From NCBI GenBank assembly GCA_017509255.1, contig JAFWQA010000034.1, positions 1 through 54,371 on the forward strand: 54,371 nucleotides of DNA, in the 5' to 3' direction. A program made the translations under genes and the position numbers. Source of the stretch: Clostridia bacterium (GTDB lineage: Bacteria > Bacillota > Clostridia > Christensenellales > Aristaeellaceae). Positions 18,235 to 27,581 of this stretch are shown piece by piece (position 1 is the stretch's first letter; each line of letters opens with the position of its first letter). The notes below the pieces were generated by a model. That model worked only from the letters and a program-made list of their open reading frames with translations, was not told the DNA's origin and did no database searches.

Positions 18235-19599
18235 TTATTCCGCCGCCAGCCGGATCAGCGCGTTCGCGTAGATCTTCATGGCCAGCATCAGGCTGTCGAT
18301 GCTTTCGTATTCATCCGCCAGATGGGCCAGCTCCTCTTCCCCGGGGAATACGGCCCCGAAGGCGACCCCCTGCTTCAGCACCTTGGCATAGGTCCCGCCG
18401 CCCGTGGAAAGGGCCTCTCCCTTCATGCCGGACTCTTCCTCATAAGCCGCGAGCAGGCTGCTGACCAGTTCGCTGTCCGCGGGTACATGGTGCGGCGCCT
18501 TGCAGGCCGTCACCGTCACTCCGATCCCGGGCAGATGCGCCGCCGCCTTTTCCTGCAGGGCCTTCTGGTCCGCCGTCACCGGGCAGCGGAGGTCCAGCGT
18601 GGCATACCACATGCCGTCCTCCAGCCTCAGGATGCCCATATTGTTTGTCAGCGGGCCGGACACTTCATCGCTGCAGGCGCAGCCGAGGCCCGCCCCGTCG
18701 CTTTCCATGCCCACCGCGTCGGCCAGCACGGCGATGCCGCCCTTCGCGCCAAGCGCCTTCAGCAGCTTCAGCATCATCCCGACAGCGCTGCGCTTGCCCT
18801 CCGGATAGGCGCTGTGGCCGGGGATCCCGACAGCTGTGACCCATACGCCTTCCTCAGTCACCTCAGTGCTGTAATCCAGGCCGGTTTCCCGGGCATACGC
18901 GGCGACCTTTTCCGCCAGCTCCGCGCCGCCCTCCAGGAGGGCTTTGCTCTCCCCGGCGATCACGTTGACACGCTCTCCGACCGACAGCTTCAGGATCCTC
19001 AGGCCTTCCTCCGCCGCGGGAAAGCGCAGCTCCAGTCCGAGCATCCCTTTTTCCGTATTGATCAGCGGGAAGCACGCGTCCGGGCTGAAGCCGATCTCCG
19101 GCATCTGCTCGTGCGCTGTATAGTATTCCATGCACTTCCAGTCGCATTCCTCATCGCAGCCGAGGATCAGGCGGATGCTCCGCTTCAGGGGAATGCCGGC
19201 GTCCCGGATCGCCTTCATAGCGAAGAGGGCGGCCAGCGCGGGGCCCTTGTCGTCGTTCGTCCCCCGCCCGTAGATCCTTCCGTCCTCGATCACCGCGCCG
19301 AAGGGCGGCTTCGTCCAGCCGTCGCCCGTGGGCACCACGTCCAGATGCCCCAGGACGCCGACGGTCTCCGGACAGCTTCCCAGCGTCAGGTCGCAGGCAT
19401 AGCCGTCAAAATCCCTCGGCTCAAAGCCCATTTCCCTCGCGGTATCCATCGCCATGTCCAGCATGCGGCGGATATCCCTGCCGAAGGGCGCGCCCGCCTC
19501 CGCCTCCGTCCTGACGGAGGGCGTCCTGACCCATTCCTGCAGGGTCCTGACATATTCGTCCCGGTAGCTGTCGATCAGTTCGGAAATCCTTTTATCCAT
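18235..19599 (-). CDS. pepV: PepV-like dipeptidase (peptidase M20)
   Basis: A 454-residue cytoplasmic M20A metallopeptidase that would cleave dipeptides, including those arriving through Opp. Seen: zinc ligand motif GHLDVVP (near 84), GRGTNDDKGP with the bridging Asp, GCDEECDWKCM with the catalytic Glu pair, FSPDACFPLINTEKG, and GGGTYAK near the C-terminus. The length fits PepV (about 460-470). The start follows GGAAGAAGAGAGT. Its neighbours, uvrC and a small protein upstream and the ABC-F gene downstream, are spaced as one transcript. Confidence 0.9.
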   Translation of the reverse strand: MDKRISELIDSYRDEYVRTLQEWVRTPSVRTEAEAGAPFGRDIRRMLDMAMDTAREMGFEPRDFDGYACDLTLGSCPETVGVLGHLDVVPTGDGWTKPPFGAVIEDGRIYGRGTNDDKGPALAALFAMKAIRDAGIPLKRSIRLILGCDEECDWKCMEYYTAHEQMPEIGFSPDACFPLINTEKGMLGLELRFPAAEEGLRILKLSVGERVNVIAGESKALLEGGAELAEKVAAYARETGLDYSTEVTEEGVWVTAVGIPGHSAYPEGKRSAVGMMLKLLKALGAKGGIAVLADAVGMESDGAGLGCACSDEVSGPLTNNMGILRLEDGMWYATLDLRCPVTADQKALQEKAAAHLPGIGVTVTACKAPHHVPADSELVSSLLAAYEEESGMKGEALSTGGGTYAKVLKQGVAFGAVFPGEEELAHLADEYESIDSLMLAMKIYANALIRLAAE

Positions 19600-19616
19600 A
19601 CTCTCTTCTTCCTTCT

Positions 19617-19973
19617 TTAAAACGCGTTCCGCGGATCCGTGCTCTTCTTTTTCGGCGCGTCCGGATCGATGTACTCGATATCCATACGCTGGAATACGAC
19701 TCCTTCAAAAAAGGCATCCGGCTGGAACCGCGTCATGCCGAATTCCTCCCACTCCCGCTGGTTCTTGTCCAGCCAGAGCGGTTCGGGAAGGTCCAGCTCA
19801 TGGCATGCCGCGAGCAGGGCATCCCGCGGGTCGTCCCTGCCGCATGGCACGGTCGCCTGCCTGTCGATCCGGTGGTTCCGGATCGTTCTGACCCATAAAG
19901 CGCTTGCCGTAAGCCTTCTCCCCTTTCGAACTGCCGTATGTTTTATTATCTCATGATTCCCGGTCCGGCGCAA
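19617..19973 (-). CDS. Small conserved protein of unknown function, start uncertain
   Basis: Up to 118 residues. The core from ALWVRTIRNHRIDRQATVPC to the C-terminus YIDPDAPKKKSTDPRNAF is compact and looks like a conserved family I cannot name; there are no membrane segments or known motifs. No ATG, GTG or TTG lies next to the GGGGAGAAGG at about 19918-19927. The only canonical start in frame is TTG at 19973, which has AGGAAAG six bases upstream and overlaps the end of uvrC by 23 bases. A non-standard start nearer the core is possible. It lies between uvrC and pepV on the same strand. Confidence 0.6.
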   Translation of the reverse strand: MRRTGNHEIIKHTAVRKGRRLTASALWVRTIRNHRIDRQATVPCGRDDPRDALLAACHELDLPEPLWLDKNQREWEEFGMTRFQPDAFFEGVVFQRMDIEYIDPDAPKKKSTDPRNAF

Positions 19974-21813
19974 GAGCTTTCCTGACCGCTTTCGCTGCCG
20001 CGGCGTTCATTCCCTTCACCGCCGCGATCGCGTCCTCGTCCGCTTCCTGAATGCCCTTCAGACTCCCGAAGGCCTTCAGCAGCGCCTTTCTCCTGGCCGG
20101 GCCGATCCCGGGGATATCCTCCAGCCGGGAATGCAGGGAGGCCTTCCCGCGCAGCGTCCGGTGATGGATAATACCGAAGCGGTGCGCCTCGTCGCGCACG
20201 CGCTGCACCAGCTGCAGCTCCGGCGTATGATAGTCCAGCACGATCGGCGTTTCCGCGTCCGGCAGCCAGATCTCCTCCAGCTTTTCCGCCAGGCCGAACA
20301 TGGCAGGGGGCGTCAGCCCCAGGTCCAGGATCGCCTGCCGGGCAAACCGCAGCTGCTGCGGGCCGCCGTCGATCAGGATCAGGTCTGGCAGGTCGGAAAA
20401 CTTCGCGTTCTCCGTCCCCTCCTCCTTTTCGCGCGTCGCGTGCGCGTAGCGCCGCCCGAGCACCTCCTTCAGGGACTCGAAATCGTTGGCCCCCTCCACG
20501 GTTTTAATGCGGAAATGGCGGTACTCCTTTTTGGCGGGCATCCCGTCAATAAAAACGACCATCGAGGCAACGCTCTGCGCGCCCTGCGTGTTGGAGATAT
20601 CGTAGCCCTCGATGCGCCGCGGGTATTCCTCCATTCCGAGGATCCTGCCCAGGTTGGCCGCCGCGCCGACCGTTCTTTCCTCCTGCACGGTCCGGCGGGC
20701 ATTCCGCTTCTTCAGGGCGTCCGCGGCGTTCTTGGAAGCCAGCAGCACCAGCTCATGCTTTTCTCCCCGCTTCGGCGTCGTCAGGGTCACGGCGCTGCCC
20801 TTTATTCCGCGCAGCCAGGTCTCCAGCTGCTCCGTCATTCCTTCCGGCAGCACCTCGCACAGCACGTTCCGCGGAATCATGGCCGCTTCCTCATAGTACT
20901 GCGTCATAAAGCCGGCTATCACCTCGCCGGGCTCCTCGCCGCCCTCCCGCGCCAGCAGGAAATGGTCTCCGCCGATCATTCTCCCGCCGCGTACGTACAG
21001 GATCTGGATCATAGCGTCCAGTCCGTCCTGCGCCACGGCGATCAGGTCCTGCTCGCTGCGGTCCGTGCGGATGGCGATCTGGCGCTCCATCAGTCCGCGG
21101 ACGTCTTTGATCTTGTCACGCAGCTGTGCTGCCCGCTCATAGCGCATGGCAGCCGCGGCCGCGTTCATTTCGCCTGTCAGCCGCTCGATCACCCGTTCGT
21201 AGTCGCCCTCCAGGAAATGGAGCACGCCGCCGATCATTTCCCGGTAGGCCTCCTCCGTGCATTTTCCGGCGCACGGCGCGAGGCATTTCCCGATATCGTA
21301 ATTCACGCAGGGACGCTTCGGCGATTTGGGCGGCAGCGTCTGCCGGCAGGTGCGCAGCGGAAAAACGTCCCTCACCGCTTCGATCACCTGCCGTACTGCG
21401 TTGGCGCCGATGTACGGGCCGAAATACCTCGCTCCGTCCTTTTCCAGACGCCGGCAGATCTCCAGGCGCGGAAACGGCTCCTTCAGGTTGATCTTCAGGT
21501 ACGGATAATGCTTGTCGTCCTTCAGCAGAATATTATAGTAGGGCTTATGCAGCTTGATCAGATTGCATTCCAGGATCAGGGCTTCCAGGTTCGTCTCGCA
21601 CAGCAGGATCTCAAAATCGTCGATATGGCTGATCATTGCCGCTACCTTGGGCGTATGATATGTATCCCTGAAATAGCTGCGCACACGGTTTTTCAGGTTT
21701 ACCGCCTTCCCGACGTAAATGATCGTCCCGCCGGCGTCCTTCATCATGTAGCATCCCGGTGAATCCGGAAGCATCCGGATCTTCTCCTCCAGCTTTTCTC
21801 CCCAGCGGATCAT
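19951..21813 (-). CDS. uvrC: Excinuclease ABC subunit C
   Basis: A 620-residue nuclease of nucleotide excision repair, which cuts on both sides of a lesion with UvrB. Seen in order: GIY-YIG domain (SPGCYMMKDAGGTIIYVGKAVNL), a central Cys cluster (RTCRQTLPPKSPKRPCVNYDIGKCLAPC), UVR motif for UvrB contact (about 200-235), RNase H-like nuclease (EGYDISNTQGAQSVASMVVF, ILIDGGPQQL), and a C-terminal helix-hairpin-helix pair (IPGIGPARRKALLKAFGSL). GGAGG precedes the ATG. It begins only 33 bases after the T-tract of the upstream gene's terminator, so readthrough or a promoter overlapping that hairpin must supply it. Confidence 0.96.
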   Translation of the reverse strand: MIRWGEKLEEKIRMLPDSPGCYMMKDAGGTIIYVGKAVNLKNRVRSYFRDTYHTPKVAAMISHIDDFEILLCETNLEALILECNLIKLHKPYYNILLKDDKHYPYLKINLKEPFPRLEICRRLEKDGARYFGPYIGANAVRQVIEAVRDVFPLRTCRQTLPPKSPKRPCVNYDIGKCLAPCAGKCTEEAYREMIGGVLHFLEGDYERVIERLTGEMNAAAAAMRYERAAQLRDKIKDVRGLMERQIAIRTDRSEQDLIAVAQDGLDAMIQILYVRGGRMIGGDHFLLAREGGEEPGEVIAGFMTQYYEEAAMIPRNVLCEVLPEGMTEQLETWLRGIKGSAVTLTTPKRGEKHELVLLASKNAADALKKRNARRTVQEERTVGAAANLGRILGMEEYPRRIEGYDISNTQGAQSVASMVVFIDGMPAKKEYRHFRIKTVEGANDFESLKEVLGRRYAHATREKEEGTENAKFSDLPDLILIDGGPQQLRFARQAILDLGLTPPAMFGLAEKLEEIWLPDAETPIVLDYHTPELQLVQRVRDEAHRFGIIHHRTLRGKASLHSRLEDIPGIGPARRKALLKAFGSLKGIQEADEDAIAAVKGMNAAAAKAVRKALAPDRES

Positions 21814-21845
21814 CCTGATGCCTCCTTTCGCTTTTCCGCCGTTTC

Positions 21846-21881
21846 AAAAAAAGAAGCGGAAGCGCGCCTCTCCGGCTTCCG
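21846..21881 (-). terminator. Terminator between the membrane protein gene and uvrC
   Basis: A CGGAAGC/GCTTCCG stem with an 11-nt loop followed on the minus strand by CTTCTTTTTTT. Confidence 0.7.
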
Positions 21882-21899
21882 TTTCATGATCCCGGTATG

Positions 21900-22388
21900 T
21901 CAGTTGATGGAATTGAGCCTTTCCTGCAGCGTGTAAAGCGTATTCTGCAGATTGGTCTGATATTCGCCCGTATCCATCCCGGTCGTCAGGAAGGACAGGT
22001 ACTGATCGATCGTGGAAGTGATCGCCTGGATCTCCTCCTCATTGATCAGCCGGCCGGACGGACCGTCCTGCCCGATGCTCAGCTCGTTGATCAGGCTGAT
22101 ATCGCTGATATTGCTGCGGATCCGGGACAGGATCAGCGCCGAGTCGGCGCCGGCGTTCCTGCTCAGCACGGTAGCCTGCCGGACCGCTTCGGAGCATTCT
22201 GTCTGCATTCTGGATATATAAAGGTTCCGGGCTCCGTTCTTGCTCTGCAGAGCAGGAATGCCGATCACGCAGAGCGCGATCACGGCTGCTGTCAGAAGAA
22301 GAATGATCACATTTTTGATCCGGTTCCGGGTTTTCTGGCCGTCGGGCACATAGTCCTCGTTCACCTGCGAGTACCGTCTGTACATCAT
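21900..22388 (-). CDS. Single-pass membrane protein of unknown function
   Basis: A 162-residue protein with a cytoplasmic basic N-terminus (about 25 residues), one membrane helix (VIILLLTAAVIALCVIGIPAL, cut here into IILLLTAAVIALCVIGI for the core) and an outside domain of about 115 residues that looks all-helical (ISRMQTECSEAVRQATVLSR, TSTIDQYLSFLTTG, NTLYTLQERLNSIN). No enzyme motif is visible. A structural or envelope role is possible but unproven. GGGAGGGTGA precedes tandem ATGs at 22388 and 22385. Confidence 0.7.
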   Translation of the reverse strand: MMYRRYSQVNEDYVPDGQKTRNRIKNVIILLLTAAVIALCVIGIPALQSKNGARNLYISRMQTECSEAVRQATVLSRNAGADSALILSRIRSNISDISLINELSIGQDGPSGRLINEEEIQAITSTIDQYLSFLTTGMDTGEYQTNLQNTLYTLQERLNSIN

Positions 22389-22409
22389 TCACCCTCCCTT
22401 TCCTGAAGT

Positions 22410-22438
22410 ATTTTATCATATCCTGCGTTTTCCGTAAA
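22410..22438 (-). promoter_or_regulatory. Promoter of the single-pass membrane protein gene
   Basis: On the minus strand TTTACG, 17 nt, TAAAAT, about 22 nt before the start codon. Confidence 0.5.
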
Positions 22439-22485
22439 GCAGGCACCGGTTTCCTGCCTTTATTGGCTCCTTTCCGCCGTAACGG

Positions 22486-22510
22486 AAAAAGCACCGCCTC
22501 AGGCGGTGCT
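22486..22510 (-). terminator. Terminator closing the S10-spc operon
   Basis: A perfect 9-bp stem AGCACCGCC/GGCGGTGCT with a 3-nt loop followed on the minus strand by TTTTCC, 17 nt after the rpmJ stop. Confidence 0.88.
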
Positions 22511-22526
22511 TTTGCTTCAGGGATCA

Positions 22527-22885
<359 letters not shown>

Positions 22886-22887
22886 TA

Positions 22888-23190
22888 TCAGCCCTCCTTG
22901 CACAGCGAGCGTTCTACCGCGAATCCGTTGTTCTCCAGCGCCCTTCTCAGGTCGCTGTCCTGCAGCTTCCCGCCTTCCGGCCTCGCGGTCTTCAGGTCAA
23001 TCAGCACCGGCTTCGCGCGCAAATGTTTTGTCTTCTTTTTCTTGGGCCGGTCAAGCCTGTGATTCAGACCGTCAGCCATCATCACATAACCGTCCCCGGA
23101 GCTTTCCAGGACGATAAAATATCCGCCCCTGTCCCGCCCCTGAGTGCTCTGGACAACGCGTCCTTCTTCAAAGGAAAAAGGTTCCTTCAT
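22888..23190 (-). CDS. KOW-domain RNA-binding protein
   Basis: A 100-residue basic protein. The N-terminal 40 residues fit a KOW motif ([20 protein letters not shown]), followed by a lysine-rich [14 protein letters not shown] segment and a short helical tail. Family knowledge: Clostridia and relatives commonly carry an L14e-like KOW protein between map and infA. Its function is not established, but a ribosome- or RNA-binding role is likely. It ends two bases before the infA TTG, so the pair is closely coupled. Confidence 0.88.
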   Translation of the reverse strand: MKEPFSFEEGRVVQSTQGRDRGGYFIVLESSGDGYVMMADGLNHRLDRPKKKKTKHLRAKPVLIDLKTARPEGGKLQDSDLRRALENNGFAVERSLCKEG

Positions 23191-23208
23191 CGTTTCATCC
23201 CCAATTCT

Positions 23209-23991
23209 TTACACGTCTTCGACCTTGTTCCAGTCGAACCCGGGCAAAGTCAGGATCTCCGGATATCCGGCTTCCGTAATGGCAATGGTGTGTTCGTAGT
23301 GGGATGTCAGTGAATGATCCACGGTCCGGGCGCACCAGCCGTCTTCATCGATCTGCAGGTGCCAGTCGCCGGCTGCGATCATGGGCTCCACCGCGATGGT
23401 CATTCCTCTGCGCAGCCTCAGGCCTCTGCCCGGCTCGCCGAAGTTGAACACCGACGGGTCCTCATGCATTTCCCGCCCGATCCCGTGGCCTGTAAACTCA
23501 CGGATGGGCTGGAAGCCGTTCTCCCTGGCGTGCTTTTCAATGGCGTGGCCGATATCTCCGAGACGGTTCCCGACGATCGCCTGCCTGACTCCCAGCCAGA
23601 AGCATTCCTCCGTGACCCGGATCAGCTTCGCGGCTTCGTCGCTGATCTGACCGACGCCGACGGTAAACGCGGAATCGCTCTGCCAGCCGTCCAGCAGCAG
23701 CGTACAGTCCACAGTCAGGATATCTCCTTCCTTCAGGACGCGCGTGTCGCTGGGAATGCCGTGAACCACTTCATCGTTGATGCTTGCGCAGATGCTGCAG
23801 GGATAGCCTTCATAGCCTTTCTCGGAAGGGATCGCGTGATTCTTCCGGATCAGCTGCTCCGCCAGCACGTCCAGATCCATGGTCGTGACGCCGGGTTTGA
23901 CAGCTTCCCTCACCTGCTGCTCGACCTCGTAAAGGATCTTCCCCGCGTCCCTCATCTTGGCGATTTGGGACGGGTTCTTCAAACTGATCAT
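23209..23991 (-). CDS. map: Methionine aminopeptidase type I
   Basis: A 260-residue enzyme removing the initiator methionine from new proteins. Metal-binding residues are visible: Asp in LTVDCT and WQSDSAF, His in FTGHGIGREMHEDP, Glu in IAVEPMI and YEHTIAIT. The length is slightly over the usual 250. The ATG overlaps the adk stop by ATGA. Confidence 0.96.
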   Translation of the reverse strand: MISLKNPSQIAKMRDAGKILYEVEQQVREAVKPGVTTMDLDVLAEQLIRKNHAIPSEKGYEGYPCSICASINDEVVHGIPSDTRVLKEGDILTVDCTLLLDGWQSDSAFTVGVGQISDEAAKLIRVTEECFWLGVRQAIVGNRLGDIGHAIEKHARENGFQPIREFTGHGIGREMHEDPSVFNFGEPGRGLRLRRGMTIAVEPMIAAGDWHLQIDEDGWCARTVDHSLTSHYEHTIAITEAGYPEILTLPGFDWNKVEDV

Positions 23992-24617
23992 GCCTGAACT
24001 CCCAAAGCATTCAGGATAGCCGCGTACGTGTTATCCATTCCCTGCGCGCCGTCGATCCGTTGCAGCAGGCCTTTTTTCTCGTAATAGCCGATCAGCGGGG
24101 CTGTCTGGGCGTGATAGACCTCCAGACGGGCCAGCACGGTCTCGGCGCTGTCATCCTTGCGCTGGATCAGCTCCTCGCCGCACACGGCGCAGTTCGTCTT
24201 TCCGCCGAGCATGCTCAGATGATAGGTCGCGCCGCACTTGACGCAGACCCTTCTCCCGCTCAGGCGTTCCACCAGTACCTGGTCGTCCACCGCCAGCTCG
24301 ATCACATGATCGATCTTCGCGATGGTGTCCAGGGCTTCCGCCTGCGGCACGGTCCGGGGGAATCCATCCAGAATGTAGCCGTTCCGGCAGTCATCCATGG
24401 CCAGGCGTTCCTTGACGATATCGATGATGACTTCGTCAGGCACCAGCTTGCCGGCCTCGATATAGCTCTTGGCCTTCAGCCCGGTCTCCGTTCCGTCCTT
24501 CATCGCGCGGCGAAGAATGTCGCCTGTGGAGATCTGCGGAATGTTCAGCGCCGCGCAGATCTTCTGCGCCTGCGTGCCTTTTCCTGCTCCGGGAGGTCCC
24601 AGAAAGATGATGTTCAT
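23988..24617 (-). CDS. adk: Adenylate kinase with zinc-type LID
   Basis: A 209-residue kinase interconverting AMP, ADP and ATP. Seen: P-loop GPPGAGKGTQ, DGFPRTVPQAEAL, and a LID domain with four cysteines (CVKCGATYH...CAVC) that bind a structural zinc, typical of Gram-positives. The start at 24617 follows AAAGGAGAG; the further in-frame ATG at 24650 has no ribosome-binding site. It overlaps map by four bases. Confidence 0.96.
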   Translation of the reverse strand: MNIIFLGPPGAGKGTQAQKICAALNIPQISTGDILRRAMKDGTETGLKAKSYIEAGKLVPDEVIIDIVKERLAMDDCRNGYILDGFPRTVPQAEALDTIAKIDHVIELAVDDQVLVERLSGRRVCVKCGATYHLSMLGGKTNCAVCGEELIQRKDDSAETVLARLEVYHAQTAPLIGYYEKKGLLQRIDGAQGMDNTYAAILNALGVQA

Positions 24618-24654
24618 CGATGGCTCTCCTTTCCGTTCATCAGGAAACACGTGC

Positions 24655-24739
24655 CGGAGCGGACGGAACCGCCCGCTCCGATACGCTTCTGTTCTGACTT
24701 GATCTCCCCTCAGGGAGAACGGGACGTGCGAACCGTCCC
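24655..24739 (-). promoter_or_regulatory. Three hairpins between secY and adk
   Basis: The 129-nt gap, unusually long for this operon, can form three consecutive stems: CGGAGCGG/CCGCTCCG (24655-24680), TCTCCC/GGGAGA (24703-24718) and GGGACG/CGTCCC (24721-24739). None is followed by a T-tract, so they look like RNA processing or stability elements rather than terminators. No promoter is evident. Confidence 0.5.
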
Positions 24740-24746
24740 TGCCGGA

Positions 24747-26027
24747 TTACATGAATCCGACGTTGTCCATATCCATATCGATGCCGCGGATGCTCATCTC
24801 GCCTTGGATGGTGCGGATGGTTTCCAGTGATACGCTGACAGCGATCAGGATGGAGCTTGCCGCGAAGGGCACCTGCACACCCGCCAGGCGGAGCAGCAGG
24901 GTCGGAACCGCGGCCAGAATGGCCAGGAACAGCGCGGCGAACAGGTTCAGCCGGCTGACGGTATTCTGCAGATACTGGCGGATGTTCTTTCCGCGCTGTC
25001 CGGGGATCACGGCACCCTGCTGCTGCAGCTGCTCAGCCTGCTGTTTGGGATCAAAGCTGATGCTGGAGTAGAAGAAGGTGAACGCGATGATCAGCAGAGC
25101 GGAAATGATCATATACCAGACGCTGCCGGTATACATGTTCATTTTCCACCAATAGGTGAAGGCGCCTTCCGTCTTGGGATCCACCAGCTGCGCGATCGTT
25201 CCCGGGAAAGCCAGGAAGGAATACGCGAAGATCAGGGGAAGCACGCCGACGGAAACGACCTTCAGGCTCATGTGGGTGTTCTGTCCGCCGTAGACGCGGC
25301 GGCCCTTTACCTGCTTGGCGATCTGCAGCGGGATGCGCCGCTCGCCCAGCTCGACAAAGGTCACGATCACGGTCATCAGGATACAGGTCACAACGATCAC
25401 GATCAGGTTGACCCAGCCGCTGGTGGTGCCGGTCGTGCTGGCGGTAGTGAAGCCGCTCACGATGCTGTTGAACAGGTTGGAGATGATGCCGACAAAGATC
25501 AGCAGGCTGACGCCGTTGCCGATTCCCTTCTCGGTGATCCTCTCGCCGATCCACATCGCCAGAGCGGTACCGCCGGCCATGCTCACACCGACCAGGACGT
25601 AGTTCAGCCAGCCGCTCTTGATGAAGCCCAGACCGCGGACCAGGCCGATAGCCTGCAGGGCAGCCAGGGCGACCGTCACATAGCGGGTGATCCGGTTGAT
25701 CTTGGTACGGCCGTCCTCTTCCTTGCTCAGCCGTTCCAGCGCGGGGATCGCGATGGTCAGCAGCTGCATGATAATGCTGGCGTTGATGTAGGGTGTGATA
25801 CCCATCGCCATGATCGTCATCTCGCTGAATTTGTTGCCGGTCATCATGTTGACCAGCTCCAGCAAAGGAAGATTGTTCGAGTTGTTGCTGTTCATCACGC
25901 GGATTGCGTCAACGCCGGGGGCCGGGATAACGCCGACCAGGCGGTAGATCACGAGCATGACGAACGTGAAAATGATCTTCTTGCGGAGATCAGGGATCCT
26001 CCAGATTTTACGGATATTCTCGAGCAT
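24747..26027 (-). CDS. secY: Protein translocase subunit SecY
   Basis: A 426-residue ten-helix channel of the Sec translocon. Seen: N-terminal IRKIWRIPDLRKKIIFTFVM, plug-region PYINASIIMQLL, KGIGNGVSLLIFVGI and the cytoplasmic loop GERRIPLQIAKQVKGRR that docks SecA and ribosomes. It begins one base past the rplO stop; the AGGTGATC inside the last rplO codons is the ribosome-binding site. Confidence 0.97.
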   Translation of the reverse strand: MLENIRKIWRIPDLRKKIIFTFVMLVIYRLVGVIPAPGVDAIRVMNSNNSNNLPLLELVNMMTGNKFSEMTIMAMGITPYINASIIMQLLTIAIPALERLSKEEDGRTKINRITRYVTVALAALQAIGLVRGLGFIKSGWLNYVLVGVSMAGGTALAMWIGERITEKGIGNGVSLLIFVGIISNLFNSIVSGFTTASTTGTTSGWVNLIVIVVTCILMTVIVTFVELGERRIPLQIAKQVKGRRVYGGQNTHMSLKVVSVGVLPLIFAYSFLAFPGTIAQLVDPKTEGAFTYWWKMNMYTGSVWYMIISALLIIAFTFFYSSISFDPKQQAEQLQQQGAVIPGQRGKNIRQYLQNTVSRLNLFAALFLAILAAVPTLLLRLAGVQVPFAASSILIAVSVSLETIRTIQGEMSIRGIDMDMDNVGFM

Positions 26028-26028
26028 C

Positions 26029-26469
26029 TCAGATCACCTCGGCTTTCCCGCCGACGGCCTCGATCTTCTCTTTCGCGCCCTCGGTGAACTTGTTCGCCTG
26101 CACGGTCAGCTTCTTGGTCAGCTCGCCGTTGCCGAGGATCTTCACACCGTCCAGGGTCTTCCGGATGATTCTCTTGTCCAGAAGGTCCTGAACCGTCACG
26201 GTATCACCGTCATTGAAGATTTCGAGGCTCTCTACGTTCACTACGGCGTAATCCGTACCGAAAATGTTGGTGAAGCCGCGCTTCGGAACGCGGCGGTACA
26301 GGGGCATCTGGCCGCCTTCAAATCCGGGCCGCTTGCCGCCGCCGCTGCGGGCTTTGGCACCCTTGTGGCCCTTACCGGAGGTCTTGCCCAGACCGGAACC
26401 GGTACCGCGGCCCAGCCGCTTCTGAGCGGTGGTGGACCCTTCAGCGGGATGCAGTTCATGCAGTTTCAT
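26029..26469 (-). CDS. rplO: Ribosomal protein L15 (uL15)
   Basis: A 146-residue 50S protein with the typical [12 protein letters not shown] start, a glycine-rich basic N-terminal extension ([21 protein letters not shown]) and C-terminal globular domain. The ribosome-binding site AAAGGAGGAATT precedes the ATG. It is directly followed by secY, the conserved order. Confidence 0.97.
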   Translation of the reverse strand: MKLHELHPAEGSTTAQKRLGRGTGSGLGKTSGKGHKGAKARSGGGKRPGFEGGQMPLYRRVPKRGFTNIFGTDYAVVNVESLEIFNDGDTVTVQDLLDKRIIRKTLDGVKILGNGELTKKLTVQANKFTEGAKEKIEAVGGKAEVI

Positions 26470-26483
26470 GGGTAATTCCTCCT

Positions 26484-26666
26484 TTATTCGTTAACTTCTT
26501 CCACCTTCACCATGTGCTTCACGGCGAAGATCTGTCCGCGGATCGCGGCGTTGTCGGGCTGGACCACAGTCTGGCCGACCTTCCTGAGACCCAGTGCGGC
26601 AACGTTGGCCTTGTGATTGGGCATTGAGGCGATCGGAGACTTGATCAGCGTAATCTTCAGCTTCAT
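26484..26666 (-). CDS. rpmD: Ribosomal protein L30 (uL30)
   Basis: A 60-residue short bacterial-type L30 starting [14 protein letters not shown], ending VKVEEVNE. It sits between rpsE and rplO as usual, with AAGGAGGATAAAG upstream. Confidence 0.96.
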   Translation of the reverse strand: MKLKITLIKSPIASMPNHKANVAALGLRKVGQTVVQPDNAAIRGQIFAVKHMVKVEEVNE

Positions 26667-26679
26667 CTCTTTATCCTCC

Positions 26680-27177
26680 TTAACCCAGCACTTCTTCCAC
26701 GGTCTTGCCGCGCATCTTGGCGACCTGCTCGGCGCTGCGCATCTTCTTGAGCGCTTCCAGCGTGGCCTTGACCATGTTGATCGGATTGTTGGTTCCGTAG
26801 CTCTTGGTGCGGATATCCTTGATACCGGCCATTTCGAGCACAGCGCGGGCAGCGCCGCCGGCGATCACGCCGGTGCCTTCGGGAGCGGGCATGAGCACGC
26901 TCTTGGCAGTGGAATAATATCCGGTCATTTCATGAGGAATGGTGGTGCCGTCGATCGGCACGTTCACCAGATGCTTTTTGGCGTCTTCATTGGCCTTGCG
27001 GATGGCTTCCGGAATTTCGGCAGCCTTTCCCATGCCGGCGCCGACGCGGCCGTTTTCATCGCCCACGACGACCAGGGCGCTGAACCGCATGTTGCGGCCG
27101 CCCTTGACGGTCTTGGAAACGCGGTTCACGGCAACCAGACGCTCTTTGAACTCGCTCACCTGTTCAAACCGTTGCAT
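26680..27177 (-). CDS. rpsE: Ribosomal protein S5 (uS5)
   Basis: A 165-residue 30S protein near the decoding centre and mRNA entry. Seen: dsRBD-like N-terminal domain ([25 protein letters not shown], in two parts) and [16 protein letters not shown], then the S5 C-terminal domain with [23 protein letters not shown] lies upstream. Confidence 0.97.
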   Translation of the reverse strand: MQRFEQVSEFKERLVAVNRVSKTVKGGRNMRFSALVVVGDENGRVGAGMGKAAEIPEAIRKANEDAKKHLVNVPIDGTTIPHEMTGYYSTAKSVLMPAPEGTGVIAGGAARAVLEMAGIKDIRTKSYGTNNPINMVKATLEALKKMRSAEQVAKMRGKTVEEVLG

Positions 27178-27194
27178 TTGCGTTGTCCTCCTTA

Positions 27195-27563
27195 TCAGAA
27201 TTCAAGTCCGGCTTCACGGGCGCCTTCGGCGACACTCGCCACACGGCCGGTATACACATACCCGCCGCGGTCGAACACCACGCTCTTGATGCCGGCCTGG
27301 ACAGCGCGCTCGGCGATGAGCTTGCCCACCAGTTTGGCAGCACCCTTCTTGTCGACATCGGCCAGCTGATCCTTGATCGCGGCGTCCAGCGTGCTGGCGC
27401 TCACCAGGGTGATTCCCTTGGTATCGTCAATGATCTGAGCCTGAATGTGCTTGTTGCTGCGGTAGACAGACAGGCGCGGCATTTCGGGGGTGCCGCTGAT
27501 CTTTTTACGGACCCGGGCGTGACGGATCACGCGCACTTCGTTGCGGTCACGTTTCTTGAACAT
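27195..27563 (-). CDS. rplR: Ribosomal protein L18 (uL18)
   Basis: A 122-residue 5S rRNA-binding protein. Seen: basic N-terminus with [22 protein letters not shown], and the C-terminal [26 protein letters not shown] (two adjoining blocks) typical of the family. Confidence 0.97.
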   Translation of the reverse strand: MFKKRDRNEVRVIRHARVRKKISGTPEMPRLSVYRSNKHIQAQIIDDTKGITLVSASTLDAAIKDQLADVDKKGAAKLVGKLIAERAVQAGIKSVVFDRGGYVYTGRVASVAEGAREAGLEF

Positions 27564-27581
27564 TTGCAGTCACTCCCTCTC

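Noticed and set aside
24655-24739. The secY-adk hairpins as a terminator
   Set aside because: None is followed by a T-tract, and adk continues the conserved operon on the same strand.
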